DNA from: Candidatus Obscuribacterales bacterium
GTDB lineage: Bacteria; Cyanobacteriota; Vampirovibrionia; Obscuribacterales; Obscuribacteraceae
NCBI GenBank assembly: GCA_021732025.1
Contig: JAKFVU010000031.1
Coordinates: 1-64,000, forward strand
Length of the DNA stretch: 64,000 bases
Reading direction: 5' to 3'
This document shows positions 16,956-25,477 of this stretch, in pieces. The notes beneath the pieces were generated by a model, which saw only the letters and a list, made by a program, of their open reading frames with translations, was not told where the DNA came from and did no database searches. Within the stretch, counting starts at the first letter, position 1, and every line of letters starts with the position of its first letter. The position numbers and the translations under genes were made by a program.

Positions 16956-17675
16956 TTAGGCTACGACCGAGCGGGTTGGGTCTTGAAGCACTTGGAAAGC
17001 CAATTTGGCAGCATCTTGTTCAGCTGCTTTTTTTGACTTGCCAGTACCTTCTGCCAGTGGCTTGCCTTCAAGTTTCACAACTACTGTGAAAATTGGATCA
17101 TGTGGTGGGCCGTCTGTACTGACTACAACATAGCTAGGAGTGCCTTCAGCGCGTGATTGCGTGAATTCTTGAAGCTGTGCTTTGTAGTTATCTTTGATTT
17201 CATCACGATCAACCACGGTGGTCTGATGACCAAACAAGCGCACTAAAAGTGTTTGAACTTGGAACAGACCGAGGTCTTGATAAATCGCTCCAATCAAGGC
17301 TTCCATGGCGTTGGCTGTGATTGATGGCCTGGTTTGAACATTGCGACCAAGCAAAATGTATTTACTTAAATTGAATTGTTCACCGATCTCGGCCAATATC
17401 CGATCTGAAACTAAGACTGCTCTAAGCTCAGTCAGCTGACCCTCATCGTAATCAGGAAAGCGCTCTAGCAAGTACTCGCTGATGACAAATTTCAGCACAG
17501 CATCGCCGAAAAATTCTAGTTTTTCATAGTCTTGGCTACCGGGGTTTTCGGCTGCATACGAACTATGGGTGAGCGCCTCGTTTACCAAGCCCATGCGGCC
17601 ACACGTCACTCCCAGCTTCTGGCAAAGTTGATCTAATTCTTTGAAGCGTTTGGGGGGAAGTGGCTGAATGGTCAT
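16956..17675 (-). CDS. rnc: Ribonuclease III
   Basis: 239 residues from the chosen ATG. The catalytic domain has NEALTHSSYAAENPGSQDYE, then KLEFFGDAVLKFVISEYL (the LEFxGDAVL signature with its acidic metal ligands), and the downstream DALIGAIYQDLG-equivalent is MEALIGAIYQDLG. A double-stranded RNA-binding domain follows from about residue 160, ending GTGKSKKAAEQDAAKLAFQVL. It cleaves double-stranded RNA in rRNA maturation and mRNA turnover. An in-frame TTG at 17738 would add 21 residues and has AGAGGT upstream; I prefer the ATG because it gives the usual family length, but the start is uncertain. Confidence 0.92.
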   Translation of the reverse strand: MTIQPLPPKRFKELDQLCQKLGVTCGRMGLVNEALTHSSYAAENPGSQDYEKLEFFGDAVLKFVISEYLLERFPDYDEGQLTELRAVLVSDRILAEIGEQFNLSKYILLGRNVQTRPSITANAMEALIGAIYQDLGLFQVQTLLVRLFGHQTTVVDRDEIKDNYKAQLQEFTQSRAEGTPSYVVVSTDGPPHDPIFTVVVKLEGKPLAEGTGKSKKAAEQDAAKLAFQVLQDPTRSVVA

Positions 17676-17738
17676 CGGATTGTTTTTGCTGTGTTCAGGG
17701 GCGCTAATTACGTTTGTTATTGAAACTGTTGCTCTCAA

Positions 17739-18076
17739 GGGATTCCAGTACCTCTTACCTACCTATTTAGGAGACTACAAGAGGAACGGTCAAGATGCCG
17801 GTTTTGTTAACCATTATTTCCTAGTTCAATCGTGCGTATTTCTACTAGTGATGCCCATTTCAGCGATTTAATTATCAGAAAGTTGCAATCCGTAATTCAT
17901 GAGTTCGCTCTCAGAGAACTTGACGAAGAAAGACATATCTAGAGCCATATTCAGATACATGTTTAGAGACATGTTGCGGGGTGCTTACCTGGCTATAATC
18001 TACGGCGTATGCCACCCGGCTTTTAGCCTGCTATGCTTTACCACGGAGTACCCATTAGTAAGGAAGAGCAACAAAA
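17739..18076. other. Divergent rnc/nuoA intergenic region
   Basis: About 340 bases between the outermost possible rnc start and nuoA. It contains the probable nuo promoter at its right end. No RNA gene was recognised. A rightward open frame starting at 17899 overlaps nuoA in another frame and has no plausible ribosome-binding site, so I do not call it. Confidence 0.5.
17994..17999 (+). promoter_or_regulatory. -10 element of the nuo operon
   Basis: A perfect TATAAT 77 bases before the nuoA start, giving a 5' leader of about 70 bases. The -35 position at 17 bases spacing (atgttg) matches poorly, so the promoter may be activator-assisted or rely on the strong -10. Confidence 0.5.
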
Positions 18077-18526
18077 GTGGATCAGAGTTCGTTGCAGCTT
18101 GGCGAGATATTTTTATTCGTTGCCGTAGGGTTCGCCCTTCCAGCCTTGGGGATGATTCTCTTGGCTTGGGTCCTACAGTTAGCTCTTGGCTATCATCGAC
18201 CCAACTCGGTCAAGAATCAGCCTTACGAATGCGGCATGAAGCCTATGCAAGAAGCGCTAGTGCAATTCGATGTGCGCTACTACTTGTATGCCATTCTCTT
18301 TATTCTGTTCGATATTGAAATCATCTTCATCATTCCGTGGTTGCTTGCCACCGACAGTATTCCTAGATTGCTAGTCGGCGCCGATGCGCTTAGTCGGATG
18401 CTTCCAGGCAGCGCAGAATTGATGCAGCTGAAAATGGTTGGACCTATTGAAATCTCTATGTTCTTGGTCATCCTCGTCGTAGGCCTTGTCTACGCTTGGA
18501 AGAAGGGTGCTCTCGAGTGGGAGTAA
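18077..18526 (+). CDS. nuoA: NADH-quinone oxidoreductase subunit A
   Basis: 149 residues with three membrane spans. Typical NuoA elements are the first helix (LFVAVGFALPALGMILLAWV), the loop KNQPYECGMKPM, which contains the conserved glutamate-cysteine pair, and DVRYYLYAILFILFDIEIIF, the family hallmark. It is part of the membrane arm of proton-pumping complex I near the quinone site. The start is GTG with AAGGAAG about 10 bases upstream. It is the first gene of nuoABCDHIJK. Confidence 0.95.
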   Translation: MDQSSLQLGEIFLFVAVGFALPALGMILLAWVLQLALGYHRPNSVKNQPYECGMKPMQEALVQFDVRYYLYAILFILFDIEIIFIIPWLLATDSIPRLLVGADALSRMLPGSAELMQLKMVGPIEISMFLVILVVGLVYAWKKGALEWE

Positions 18527-18611
18527 ATCTGGGAAGTTTGATTGGCGCTTGAATAAAAAAGCTTGAATAAGAAGCTTGAGACCTGAAGTAAGAAGGATAC
18601 AAAGTAAGAGC

Positions 18612-19283
18612 ATGAGTAATATAAATCCAGTCGTGCCAGAAGAGTTGAGAGAGACCGTTACTCTCTCATCGATTGATCTGATGATCGATGCGCTCGGTCA
18701 AGTGCTTTCACCAGTACTGAGCCCCATTGCTAACCTAGCCAGGTCTAACTCAGTCTGGCCTCTGACATTCGGTACTTCTTGTTGCGCCATCGAGATGATG
18801 AGCGTCGGTATGTCAGCTTTCGACATTTCCCGCTTTGGTTCAGAAGTATTTCGCGCTACACCAAGACAAGCCGACATGATTTTGACCGCAGGAACCATTA
18901 CTCGCAAAATGGCTCCAGCTCTAATTACTCTGTATGAACAAATGCCTGAGCCTAAGTATGTAATTGCCATGGGCGCATGCACAGTTACTGGTGGCATGTT
19001 CAACGATTCTTACTCTGTCGTTCAAGGTGTCGACCGCATTATTCCGGTTGATGTCTACTTGCCTGGTTGCCCTCCGCGCCCAGAAGGCATTCTTGATGCT
19101 TTGCTCAAGTTGCAACAAAAAATCCGTACTGAAAATTATGGCGAGCGTAGAAAGAAAATGTACGCTCAAACATCTGTGCGCAAAGTTGATTACGACACAG
19201 GCCGTTGTTTGGAAGATTTGATCGGTGTGGTCAAAGAAGACACAACCGAGGCTCTAGCCAAAGCTCCCGACACCAATACTTAA
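18612..19283 (+). CDS. nuoB: NADH-quinone oxidoreductase subunit B
   Basis: 223 residues. It carries the ligands of cluster N2: tandem cysteines in [12 protein letters not shown], a third in [14 protein letters not shown] and a fourth in [20 protein letters not shown]. NuoB passes electrons from the Fe-S chain to quinone at the junction of the two arms. I chose the ATG at 18612 (GTAAGAG just upstream) over an upstream in-frame TTG at 18576, which would add residues not seen in the family. The spacing to nuoA is 85 bases and contains a short direct repeat (gcttga). Confidence 0.95.
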   Translation: MSNINPVVPEELRETVTLSSIDLMIDALGQVLSPVLSPIANLARSNSVWPLTFGTSCCAIEMMSVGMSAFDISRFGSEVFRATPRQADMILTAGTITRKMAPALITLYEQMPEPKYVIAMGACTVTGGMFNDSYSVVQGVDRIIPVDVYLPGCPPRPEGILDALLKLQQKIRTENYGERRKKMYAQTSVRKVDYDTGRCLEDLIGVVKEDTTEALAKAPDTNT

Positions 19284-19300
19284 ATATAGGAACCAAGTAG

Positions 19301-20068
19301 ATGACAGACGAAGCTAAGCCTGAAGACGTAAAATCAGACGCAAAGCCAGAAGAAGTCAAACCAGAAGTAAAGCCCGAGGCTGCTAAAGCTGAGGCCGGTT
19401 CTCCTGATGCTAAACCAGCTCCTGATGCTAAACCAGCTCCTGATGCTAAACCGGTGGCCGAGCCTAAGCCATCCGTTGAAGTGAAAGCCGCTGCTCCAGC
19501 AGCAGCAGCCAAACCAGCGGCTCCCGCTGCAGCTGCCAAGCCAGCTGAACCAGCTAAGCCACCAGAGCCTTTAGAACCAGCCAAGTTTGGCCAGTTCTTG
19601 AAAGAGCATGGCATCGCTTCAGAGCGTCTACCTGACTCGTGTGGTGTTGAAACTATTGTCATTGCAGGCGATCAGCTAGAAAAAGCAATGCGCCTTTTGC
19701 GCAACAGCTCAGAGATCAAACTTGATTTGCTACTGACCGTCACTGGTGTTGATAGTGCCGATACTTTCGACTCTGTTTATCACCTCTGGTCTTATTCACA
19801 CTTAGACCAGCTAGTGATCAAAGTCTTGCTTAAGAAAGCTGACGTCGCTGAAGGTGATTTGCCAACAGTGCCAAGTATTTCTAATTTCTGGTCAGCAGCT
19901 AACTGGCATGAGCGCGAGACCTACGATTTGGTCGGCATTCGCTACACAAGTCACCCTTACCTGCGCCGCATCCTCAACCCTTGGGATTGGGAAGGCCACC
20001 CATTGCGCAGAGACTACAAACAACTAGTCGATGCTTTGAACGATAAAAATCCACACAGCATGCGCTAA
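19301..20068 (+). CDS. nuoC: NADH-quinone oxidoreductase subunit C with Ala/Lys/Pro-rich N-terminal extension
   Basis: 255 residues. The NuoC core runs from about residue 95 and has the signature HERETYDLVGIRYTSHPYLR followed by a C-terminal GHPLRRDYK. The first 90 residues are low complexity (Ala, Lys, Pro, Glu, Asp). They include three 18-base DNA repeats (19400-19453) encoding the hexapeptide APDAKP, the first copy beginning with Ser. NuoC belongs to the quinone-binding module with B, D and I. A tail of similar composition is at the other end of NuoI, so these may be matched extensions. The core family call is certain; the role of the tail is unknown. Confidence 0.94.
   Translation: MTDEAKPEDVKSDAKPEEVKPEVKPEAAKAEAGSPDAKPAPDAKPAPDAKPVAEPKPSVEVKAAAPAAAAKPAAPAAAAKPAEPAKPPEPLEPAKFGQFLKEHGIASERLPDSCGVETIVIAGDQLEKAMRLLRNSSEIKLDLLLTVTGVDSADTFDSVYHLWSYSHLDQLVIKVLLKKADVAEGDLPTVPSISNFWSAANWHERETYDLVGIRYTSHPYLRRILNPWDWEGHPLRRDYKQLVDALNDKNPHSMR
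19400..19453 (+). repeat. Three 18-bp tandem repeats in nuoC
   Basis: Three almost identical copies of the unit gctcctgatgctaaacca (first base and last base vary), encoding the repeated APDAKP of the NuoC N-terminal tail. The copy number could vary by slippage while keeping frame. Confidence 0.9.
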
Positions 20069-20105
20069 TTCTTTTATATAACCAGGAATTACTAGGGACG
20101 GAAAA

Positions 20106-21236
20106 ATGGCTACGGAAATTCAAGAGATTGACCTTAAGACTGATGAGATGATCATCAACATGGGTCCACAACACCCTGCTACTCACGGTGTGTTGAGACT
20201 GCTGCTAACTCTTGATGGTGAGACGGTTAAACACGTTGAACCAGTACTCGGTCACTTGCACCGCGCTCAAGAGTGGCAAGGTCAGAACCGCACATGGTTC
20301 CAATACCAAGCATTGATTGACCGGGTTGATTATCTCTCCGGCATGTTCACTTCATGGGCTATGGCTCGTGCCTGTGAGCAACTCGATGGTGTCACAGTTC
20401 CTGAGCGCGCTGAGTATCTGCGTGTCATCGTTTCTGAAATGAACCGCATCACTTCGCACTTGCTCTGGCTGGGTACCTACCTAATCGACTTAGGCGCCAT
20501 GTTCGGTTTCCCTTTCTATCCTTTCCGCGAACGGGAAAAGCTTTTCGATCTACTCGAAGAAATTGCTGGTCAACGCATGATGTTCAACTACATCAGAATT
20601 GGCGGCGTCTTGCGTGATCCAAAGCCAGCCTGGTTCGACAAGCTCAAAGCTTTCCTCGATGAGTTTCCAGATCGTATTGATGAATACGAAGCTATCGTCA
20701 CCCAGAACCCAATTTTCTTGAAACGTACCAAAGGCGTTGGCATTCTCAAGCAATCTGTTGCCACCGATTTTGGTGTCACTGGTCCTTGTCTGCGTTCTTC
20801 TGGTATCGCCATGGACTTGCGCCGCACTAGACCATATTCGGTATATCCCGATCTCAAATTTGATGTGATCTCCTTCGATAAGGAAGGCGACACCTGGGAT
20901 CGCTACATGGCCAGAATTTTGGAAATGCGCCAATGCGTTGACATCATTCGTCAAGCCGTGGAGAAAATTCCTACTGGCGACATCATGGGCAAAAAACAGA
21001 TGGCCGGTATGCGTGTCAAAGCTGGTGAAGGTTTCGCTGCTGTTGAGTCACCACGCGGTGTGCTCGGCTGCTATGTAATTTCAAGCGGCGGAGAAAAGGC
21101 CGTGCGCTTCCGCTGGCGTAATCCTTCATTCTGTAACCTGACAATTTTGCCAGAGCTATTGAAGGGCTGCCCACTCTCAGACATCATGGCCATCTTTGGC
21201 TCGATTGACATAATCCTTCCTGATGTAGACCGCTAA
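20106..21236 (+). CDS. nuoD: NADH-quinone oxidoreductase subunit D
   Basis: 376 residues. The 49-kDa family signature NMGPQHPATHGVLRLLLTLD is at the N-terminus, followed by GHLHRAQEW and a long conserved body ending GSIDIILPDVDR. This subunit lines the quinone pocket with NuoB. It is slightly shorter than the E. coli fused CD form because C and D are separate genes here. The ATG has AGGGACGG about 7 bases upstream. Operon position and order (C then D) match the standard complex I layout. Confidence 0.96.
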   Translation: MATEIQEIDLKTDEMIINMGPQHPATHGVLRLLLTLDGETVKHVEPVLGHLHRAQEWQGQNRTWFQYQALIDRVDYLSGMFTSWAMARACEQLDGVTVPERAEYLRVIVSEMNRITSHLLWLGTYLIDLGAMFGFPFYPFREREKLFDLLEEIAGQRMMFNYIRIGGVLRDPKPAWFDKLKAFLDEFPDRIDEYEAIVTQNPIFLKRTKGVGILKQSVATDFGVTGPCLRSSGIAMDLRRTRPYSVYPDLKFDVISFDKEGDTWDRYMARILEMRQCVDIIRQAVEKIPTGDIMGKKQMAGMRVKAGEGFAAVESPRGVLGCYVISSGGEKAVRFRWRNPSFCNLTILPELLKGCPLSDIMAIFGSIDIILPDVDR

Positions 21237-21291
21237 ATTCCCTCGAATTTCGAACTTTCTGTCTTTCTTCAATAAGGTAAAACTGGAACTC

Positions 21292-22650
21292 ATGTTTGCA
21301 AACGGCGACGAAATATTCAAAATCTCAAGGCTGACAATAGCCTGGCTGACAATCATCTTCACCATCGTCTGGATGGTTTGTTGGGGAGTTGGTATCGCGA
21401 TACCGATGCTGCTCACTCAGCAACTCGGCGATCAAGCCAACCTGGCCAATGAAATTTTGAGAGCGGTGACACCCGTCATTGCCATTTTGGTTTTCATTCC
21501 AATCAATGCCATGTTTATGGTTCTGATTGAGCGCCGCGCACTAGCATTATGGACAGTGAGAAAAGGCCCGAACCGGGTTGGTCCAGACGGTAACCTGCAA
21601 ACAGCTGCCGATGCTGTCAAATTGCTTTTGAAAGAAGACATCACCCCAACTGGCGCTGATGCCGTGATGCATACCTTCGCTCCCATCCTCTTCTTTGCTC
21701 CTTCCATTATTGGTGCTGTTCCACTTCTAGCAGCAGTGACAAACGACCATCCCCTATTCCATATATTGAATTTGCCTACCGGTATTTTCTATGTCTTGGC
21801 CGCTGGTGCACTACCAGTGGTTGCATTGGTTATGGCTGGTTGGGCCTCGAACAATAAGTACTCTTTAGTAGGTGGATTGCGCAGTGCTGCTCAAGCAATC
21901 AGCTATGAAATACCTTTGGTACTATCTCTAGTTACTGTCTGCCTGATGGCTGGCACCCTTGATTTAGTAAAAATTACTCAGCAACAAGCCGGCGGCATTC
22001 TTAATTGGAATCTGCTTGGTGGTGGTGCCCTGGTTGGTTTGAACCAGGCTATCGGTGGTGGTGGTGCCAAGGCACTAGAAGCTGCTTATCCGATGGGCGC
22101 AATTTCTTATGTTTGCGCTGGTCTTTTAGTTTGCTCACTGATTATTTCATTCTGGCTTTATTTGACTGGAGCTTGCGCTGAAATCAACCGTATTCCTTTC
22201 GACTTACCTGAAGCTGAATCAGAGCTAGTAAGCGGCTACAACACTGAATATAGCGGTATGAAGTTCGCCATTTTCTTCTTGGCAGAGTTCACCAACTTGT
22301 TTGTCGTAGCTAGCGTCACTACTGTGATGTTCTTGGGTGGTGGTGACAATCCAATACCTCCATACATTCTCGATAAAATTCCTGGTATTCCTCAAATGGT
22401 TGCTGCCATTAGAGATTCATTCTTCTGTCAGACTCTGCACATAATCAATCCAGAGACATTGTTCGCTACCCTGTGGGTAATCGCCAAAGTCTACGGCTTG
22501 GTTATTTTCGCAATTCTTATTCGTGCCACCCTGCCACGTTTCAGAATTGACCAGCTCATGGCTTTTGGCTGGAAGCGTTTGATTCCACTTTCACTGATCG
22601 TTTTCATCATCGTTGTATTTGCACGGGAGTTCGTAAACATTCATGGCTAA
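21292..22650 (+). CDS. nuoH: NADH-quinone oxidoreductase subunit H
   Basis: 452 residues, about 100 longer than typical NuoH. Conserved elements are ERRALALWTVRKGPNRVGPD, LQTAADAVKLLLKEDITP, SYEIPLVLSLV and EINRIPFDLPEAESELVSGY, so the membrane fold is intact. The extra length is mostly in loops (a GGG-rich insertion near residue 250 and a long loop near residue 365) and at the ends. NuoH couples quinone chemistry to proton pumping in the membrane arm. The stop overlaps the nuoI start by 8 bases. Confidence 0.95.
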   Translation: MFANGDEIFKISRLTIAWLTIIFTIVWMVCWGVGIAIPMLLTQQLGDQANLANEILRAVTPVIAILVFIPINAMFMVLIERRALALWTVRKGPNRVGPDGNLQTAADAVKLLLKEDITPTGADAVMHTFAPILFFAPSIIGAVPLLAAVTNDHPLFHILNLPTGIFYVLAAGALPVVALVMAGWASNNKYSLVGGLRSAAQAISYEIPLVLSLVTVCLMAGTLDLVKITQQQAGGILNWNLLGGGALVGLNQAIGGGGAKALEAAYPMGAISYVCAGLLVCSLIISFWLYLTGACAEINRIPFDLPEAESELVSGYNTEYSGMKFAIFFLAEFTNLFVVASVTTVMFLGGGDNPIPPYILDKIPGIPQMVAAIRDSFFCQTLHIINPETLFATLWVIAKVYGLVIFAILIRATLPRFRIDQLMAFGWKRLIPLSLIVFIIVVFAREFVNIHG

Positions 22651-23374
22651 CCTCATCTCTAGAGCGTTTGGTGGACTGAACGAAGTGAGGCGTGGTCTTG
22701 CTACAGTGTTCAAACACACTTGGCGCGAACCAATCACCAAGAACTATCCAGACGAAATGCCAGACATCACTCCTCACTTCAGAGGACGTTTGGCACTGAC
22801 AGTCAATCCTGAAACTGGCGACCACCTGTGTATTTCATGCAGACAGTGCGAAAGAGTTTGCCCTGACAAGTGTATTGAAATTACATCGCACAAGAGCCCA
22901 GAGACAAACAAGCTTGAGTTGATTGATTTCAAAATCGACCACGGTCTCTGTATGTTCTGTGGCCTCTGTACTGAAGTTTGCCCAACCCTTTGCATTATCA
23001 ACACAAACGATTTTGAAATGGCAGACTACACTCGTCAGTCGCTTATTTATGATTTGAAGAAATTGACTTTGAGTCAAGAAGAATCGGCCTTCTACTTTGA
23101 ACGCAAAGAGATGCCACTACCTAAGCCGAAGCCTGCTAAACCGGCTCCAGCGGCTGCTGCTGCTAAGCCTGCCGCTGATGCTGCTGCTAAACCAGCTGCT
23201 GATGCTGCTGCTAAGCCTGCCGCTGACGCTGCTAAGCCAGCTGAAGCCAAAGCTGAAGCTAAACCAGCTGAAGCGAAAGTCGAAGATAAACCAGCTGAAG
23301 CTAAGGCTGAAGAAAAGCCTGCTGAAGCTAAAGCCGAAGATAAACCAGCCGATTCTAAATCTAGCGAAGCGTAA
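22643..23374 (+). CDS. nuoI: NADH-quinone oxidoreductase subunit I with Ala/Lys/Glu-rich C-terminal tail
   Basis: 243 residues. The two 4Fe-4S ferredoxin motifs are plain: CISCRQCERVCPDKC and CMFCGLCTEVCPTLC, which carry clusters N6a and N6b. The last 80 residues or so, from about residue 160, are low complexity: an eight-residue unit AKPAADAA repeated three times, then variants of AEAKPAEAK. Ordinary NuoI ends at about 160-180 residues. The tail is acidic/basic mixed and should be disordered, protruding from the peripheral arm. It is translationally coupled to nuoH. Confidence 0.95.
   Translation: MANLISRAFGGLNEVRRGLATVFKHTWREPITKNYPDEMPDITPHFRGRLALTVNPETGDHLCISCRQCERVCPDKCIEITSHKSPETNKLELIDFKIDHGLCMFCGLCTEVCPTLCIINTNDFEMADYTRQSLIYDLKKLTLSQEESAFYFERKEMPLPKPKPAKPAPAAAAAKPAADAAAKPAADAAAKPAADAAKPAEAKAEAKPAEAKVEDKPAEAKAEEKPAEAKAEDKPADSKSSEA
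23150..23365 (+). repeat. Ala/Lys/Pro/Glu codon repeats in the nuoI tail
   Basis: Imperfect 24-base and about 27-base tandem units encoding the AKPAADAA and AEAKPAEAK segments of the NuoI tail. Boundaries are approximate. Confidence 0.8.
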
Positions 23375-23402
23375 TTCGAAAACGTAATAGGAAGTCAACA
23401 AA

Positions 23403-24056
23403 ATGGGCCAAGATCTGCTCTCACCTCTACTATCTTCACCAAATGTAGAAACCTGGGCGTTTTATTTACTGACGACTCTGTCGATTTGCCTAGCTATCGG
23501 AGTATTGGCCGATAGAGTGGTTATTCGCAGCGGTTTCATTTTGATTGGTGTGTTCGGAACGATTTCTGGAATCTTCCTCTTACTCTCAGCTCAGTTTTTG
23601 GCCTTGGCCCAAATCATGATTTACGCTGTTGGTATCACGCTTATGGTTGTTATCGCATTGATGCTAACCAACCCGCGCTTAGAAAAAGAACAAGCCGTTG
23701 TTTATTACGATGAGAGCTTGCCACCATTAGCCAAGCTATTTGCTTCTTGCAAGCGTAACTTGAGCCTGTGGGTTTCAGTACTGAGTTTTGTCACTCTTTA
23801 TTCAGCCCTGATTGGTGAGAACCACTGGCCATTGAGCGATCAGGCCGTGAGCCAAGATGCTGTGAAAGTGTTGGGCGAATCTCTAGTCACTAACTATTCC
23901 ATTCCATTTGAATTCGCATCTGTTCTCCTTCTAGCAGCTTTGATGGGTGCTGTCATGTTAGCTAAAGGCGAACCGAAAACTAAAGACGATGACGACAGTT
24001 TGACTGTTGTCGACGAAGCTAAAAAGCAAGAAAACAATCTGGCGCTGCAGAGGTAG
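23403..24056 (+). CDS. nuoJ: NADH-quinone oxidoreductase subunit J
   Basis: 217 residues with about five spans. The family hallmark is LSAQFLALAQIMIYAVGITL at about 58-77, containing the helix with the pi-bulge that moves in the coupling mechanism. The C-terminal 30 residues are charged (EPKTKDDDDSLTVVDEAKKQ) and cytoplasmic. It lies between nuoI and nuoK, as in nearly all complex I operons. Confidence 0.93.
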   Translation: MGQDLLSPLLSSPNVETWAFYLLTTLSICLAIGVLADRVVIRSGFILIGVFGTISGIFLLLSAQFLALAQIMIYAVGITLMVVIALMLTNPRLEKEQAVVYYDESLPPLAKLFASCKRNLSLWVSVLSFVTLYSALIGENHWPLSDQAVSQDAVKVLGESLVTNYSIPFEFASVLLLAALMGAVMLAKGEPKTKDDDDSLTVVDEAKKQENNLALQR

Positions 24057-24065
24057 GGGATCAAA

Positions 24066-24644
24066 GTGGAAAACGTAGTTAAGGTCATCAAAGAACCGCA
24101 ATCTTCAATAAATCTAGCTCTGGGCTATGCGTTGTTTGCAGCGGCTGTTGTCGGTACTTATACCGGTGCGCTGTTTACTGCAAATGGAATAGACAAAATC
24201 GTCGCTAATCACTATGACTTCTGGGCCTGCGTTGGTCTGGCTCTCGTTGGCTGGGTTATTCGCAGTGTGGGTGGTCATAAAGGTGTGATCGTCACCATGA
24301 CGGTTTTGGCATCATTCATTATTTTGACTTTGAATCAGCCCATGCTTCTGCGCTATCTAACTTTTGCAGCGCTGCTATTTTCGATGGGTCTGTACGGTAT
24401 GGTGCAGTCACGAAATGCAGTGCGCGTGCTACTTTCAATTGAATTGATGCTGAACGCAGTCAATATCAACTTGATTGCATTTTCTCGTTACGTTGATCCA
24501 GTGGCACTAAAAGGACAACTCTTTGTTATCTTCGTGCTTACTGTTGCCGCTGCTGAAGCCGCTGTCGGTCTGGCTGTTGTACTCGCCATATACCGCGCTC
24601 GTCAAACAGTTGATATGGACAAATTCACACTGCTTAAGTGGTAG
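24066..24644 (+). CDS. nuoK: NADH-quinone oxidoreductase subunit K with extra N-terminal membrane domain
   Basis: 192 residues, nearly twice the usual 100. The NuoK core is the C-terminal half, from about residue 93 ([20 protein letters not shown] through [19 protein letters not shown] and [19 protein letters not shown]), with the conserved glutamates in its helices. The first 92 residues hold about three further hydrophobic segments ([52 protein letters not shown]). The start is GTG with GGTAGGGG about 5 bases upstream, so the long form looks genuine. An internal ATG would give a standard-length protein; I cannot exclude it. Last gene of the operon, before a terminator. Confidence 0.9.
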   Translation: MENVVKVIKEPQSSINLALGYALFAAAVVGTYTGALFTANGIDKIVANHYDFWACVGLALVGWVIRSVGGHKGVIVTMTVLASFIILTLNQPMLLRYLTFAALLFSMGLYGMVQSRNAVRVLLSIELMLNAVNINLIAFSRYVDPVALKGQLFVIFVLTVAAAEAAVGLAVVLAIYRARQTVDMDKFTLLKW

Positions 24645-24679
24645 TGCGGAAAGTAAGTCATTCGTAGAAATGAAAATTG

Positions 24680-24712
24680 AAATGGCTACTCGAAAGAGTA
24701 GCCATTTTTATT
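24680..24712 (+). terminator. Terminator of the nuo operon
   Basis: A 12-base perfect stem (from aaatggctactc to gagtagccattt) closed by a GAAA tetraloop and followed by a T-rich stretch, 35 bases after the nuoK stop. It marks the end of the operon after nuoK and is palindromic enough to act for the leftward gene as well. Confidence 0.93.
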
Positions 24713-24734
24713 AGTTCATACCGAATGTCTGGGA

Positions 24735-25019
24735 CTAAGCTTCTACGCCCAGCCAGCCATCTTTCTCAAGACCTTCAAAAATTACTTCGCGGAATGTTCT
24801 GGTGGCATCGTCTAAGCTTTTTGTGGGCACTTTGACTGTTTTTAAAATAGCACCACTTTTTAATTCTGCGATGCCTATTGTGCGGCTGTCGCGGAAGTCT
24901 ACCGGGTCGATTGTTTCGTCACTAACAGTGATTTGAAAGCGCTGGTCCAAAAGACTAATAGATATACCAGTGCCCTCAAGGGCTGTACTCAAATCTACAA
25001 TGGTTGTTATGTCAGTCAT
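24735..25019 (-). CDS. Small conserved-looking hypothetical protein
   Basis: 94 residues, no signal peptide or membrane span. A predicted alpha/beta composition (TGISISLLDQRFQITVSDET; then a strand around RTIGIAELKSGAILKTVK; then a helix) suggests a compact cytoplasmic domain. It sits alone between the nuo terminator and the kinase leader region. The start codon is ATG with only a weak CTGGGA upstream. I do not recognise a family. Confidence 0.55.
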   Translation of the reverse strand: MTDITTIVDLSTALEGTGISISLLDQRFQITVSDETIDPVDFRDSRTIGIAELKSGAILKTVKVPTKSLDDATRTFREVIFEGLEKDGWLGVEA

Positions 25020-25477
25020 TTTAGTTTCCCAGATATATACAAGTGTTCATGCGGTTGTTAACCAACCACTGATTCAGTATATGAATGCTGTTCGCTATGT
25101 TCACTGTTGATCTTTTTATGACCGCTCAAGAGCCTGATTGCAGGCCGAATTGCAGCGCCGCATAAAAACGTAACTTCACAGAACTTCGTTACGAGTTAGT
25201 TCAAGCTTCGTTACTTATATTTAGTAGCTTATGCCGTAGGCTCTGTTGAAACCGGCTATCAAACCTCCTTGGGTGAGGCCGGAGGAAAGAACTAGAACCA
25301 ACCAAACAAGCAGGAGGAAGAGCAGGTTGTTTAAGAACCAACGACCCTTTATTAAGAGTATGGCGAAGAATAAAAGGTGAAGATCGTCTTTTTATTATAG
25401 CTATCGATTAGATGCCCAGTCAGTTGGGGTAAGTCTGTATGCAGATAGCGGCTGAGTGAAATGCCCAGGAGCGGTTG
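25020..25477. other. Divergent intergenic region and long leader of the kinase gene
   Basis: 458 bases. The right part, from about 25230, has several local inverted repeats (cctcc ... ggagg at 25265-25285; ccggc ... gccgg around 25252-25282; aataaaag ... cttttt-atta near 25370-25400), so the kinase mRNA may have a structured 5' leader. I compared it by eye with common riboswitch and RNase P/6S/SRP cores and found no match. AGGAG (25467-25471) is the ribosome-binding site of the kinase. Confidence 0.5.

Noticed and set aside
17899..18318. Rightward 139-codon frame overlapping nuoA
   Set aside because: Out of frame with nuoA, no ribosome-binding site and no recognisable domain.
25020..25477. 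RNase P, 6S, SRP RNA or a known riboswitch
   Set aside because: Only a short ggaggaaag run resembles RNase P; other conserved cores are absent.
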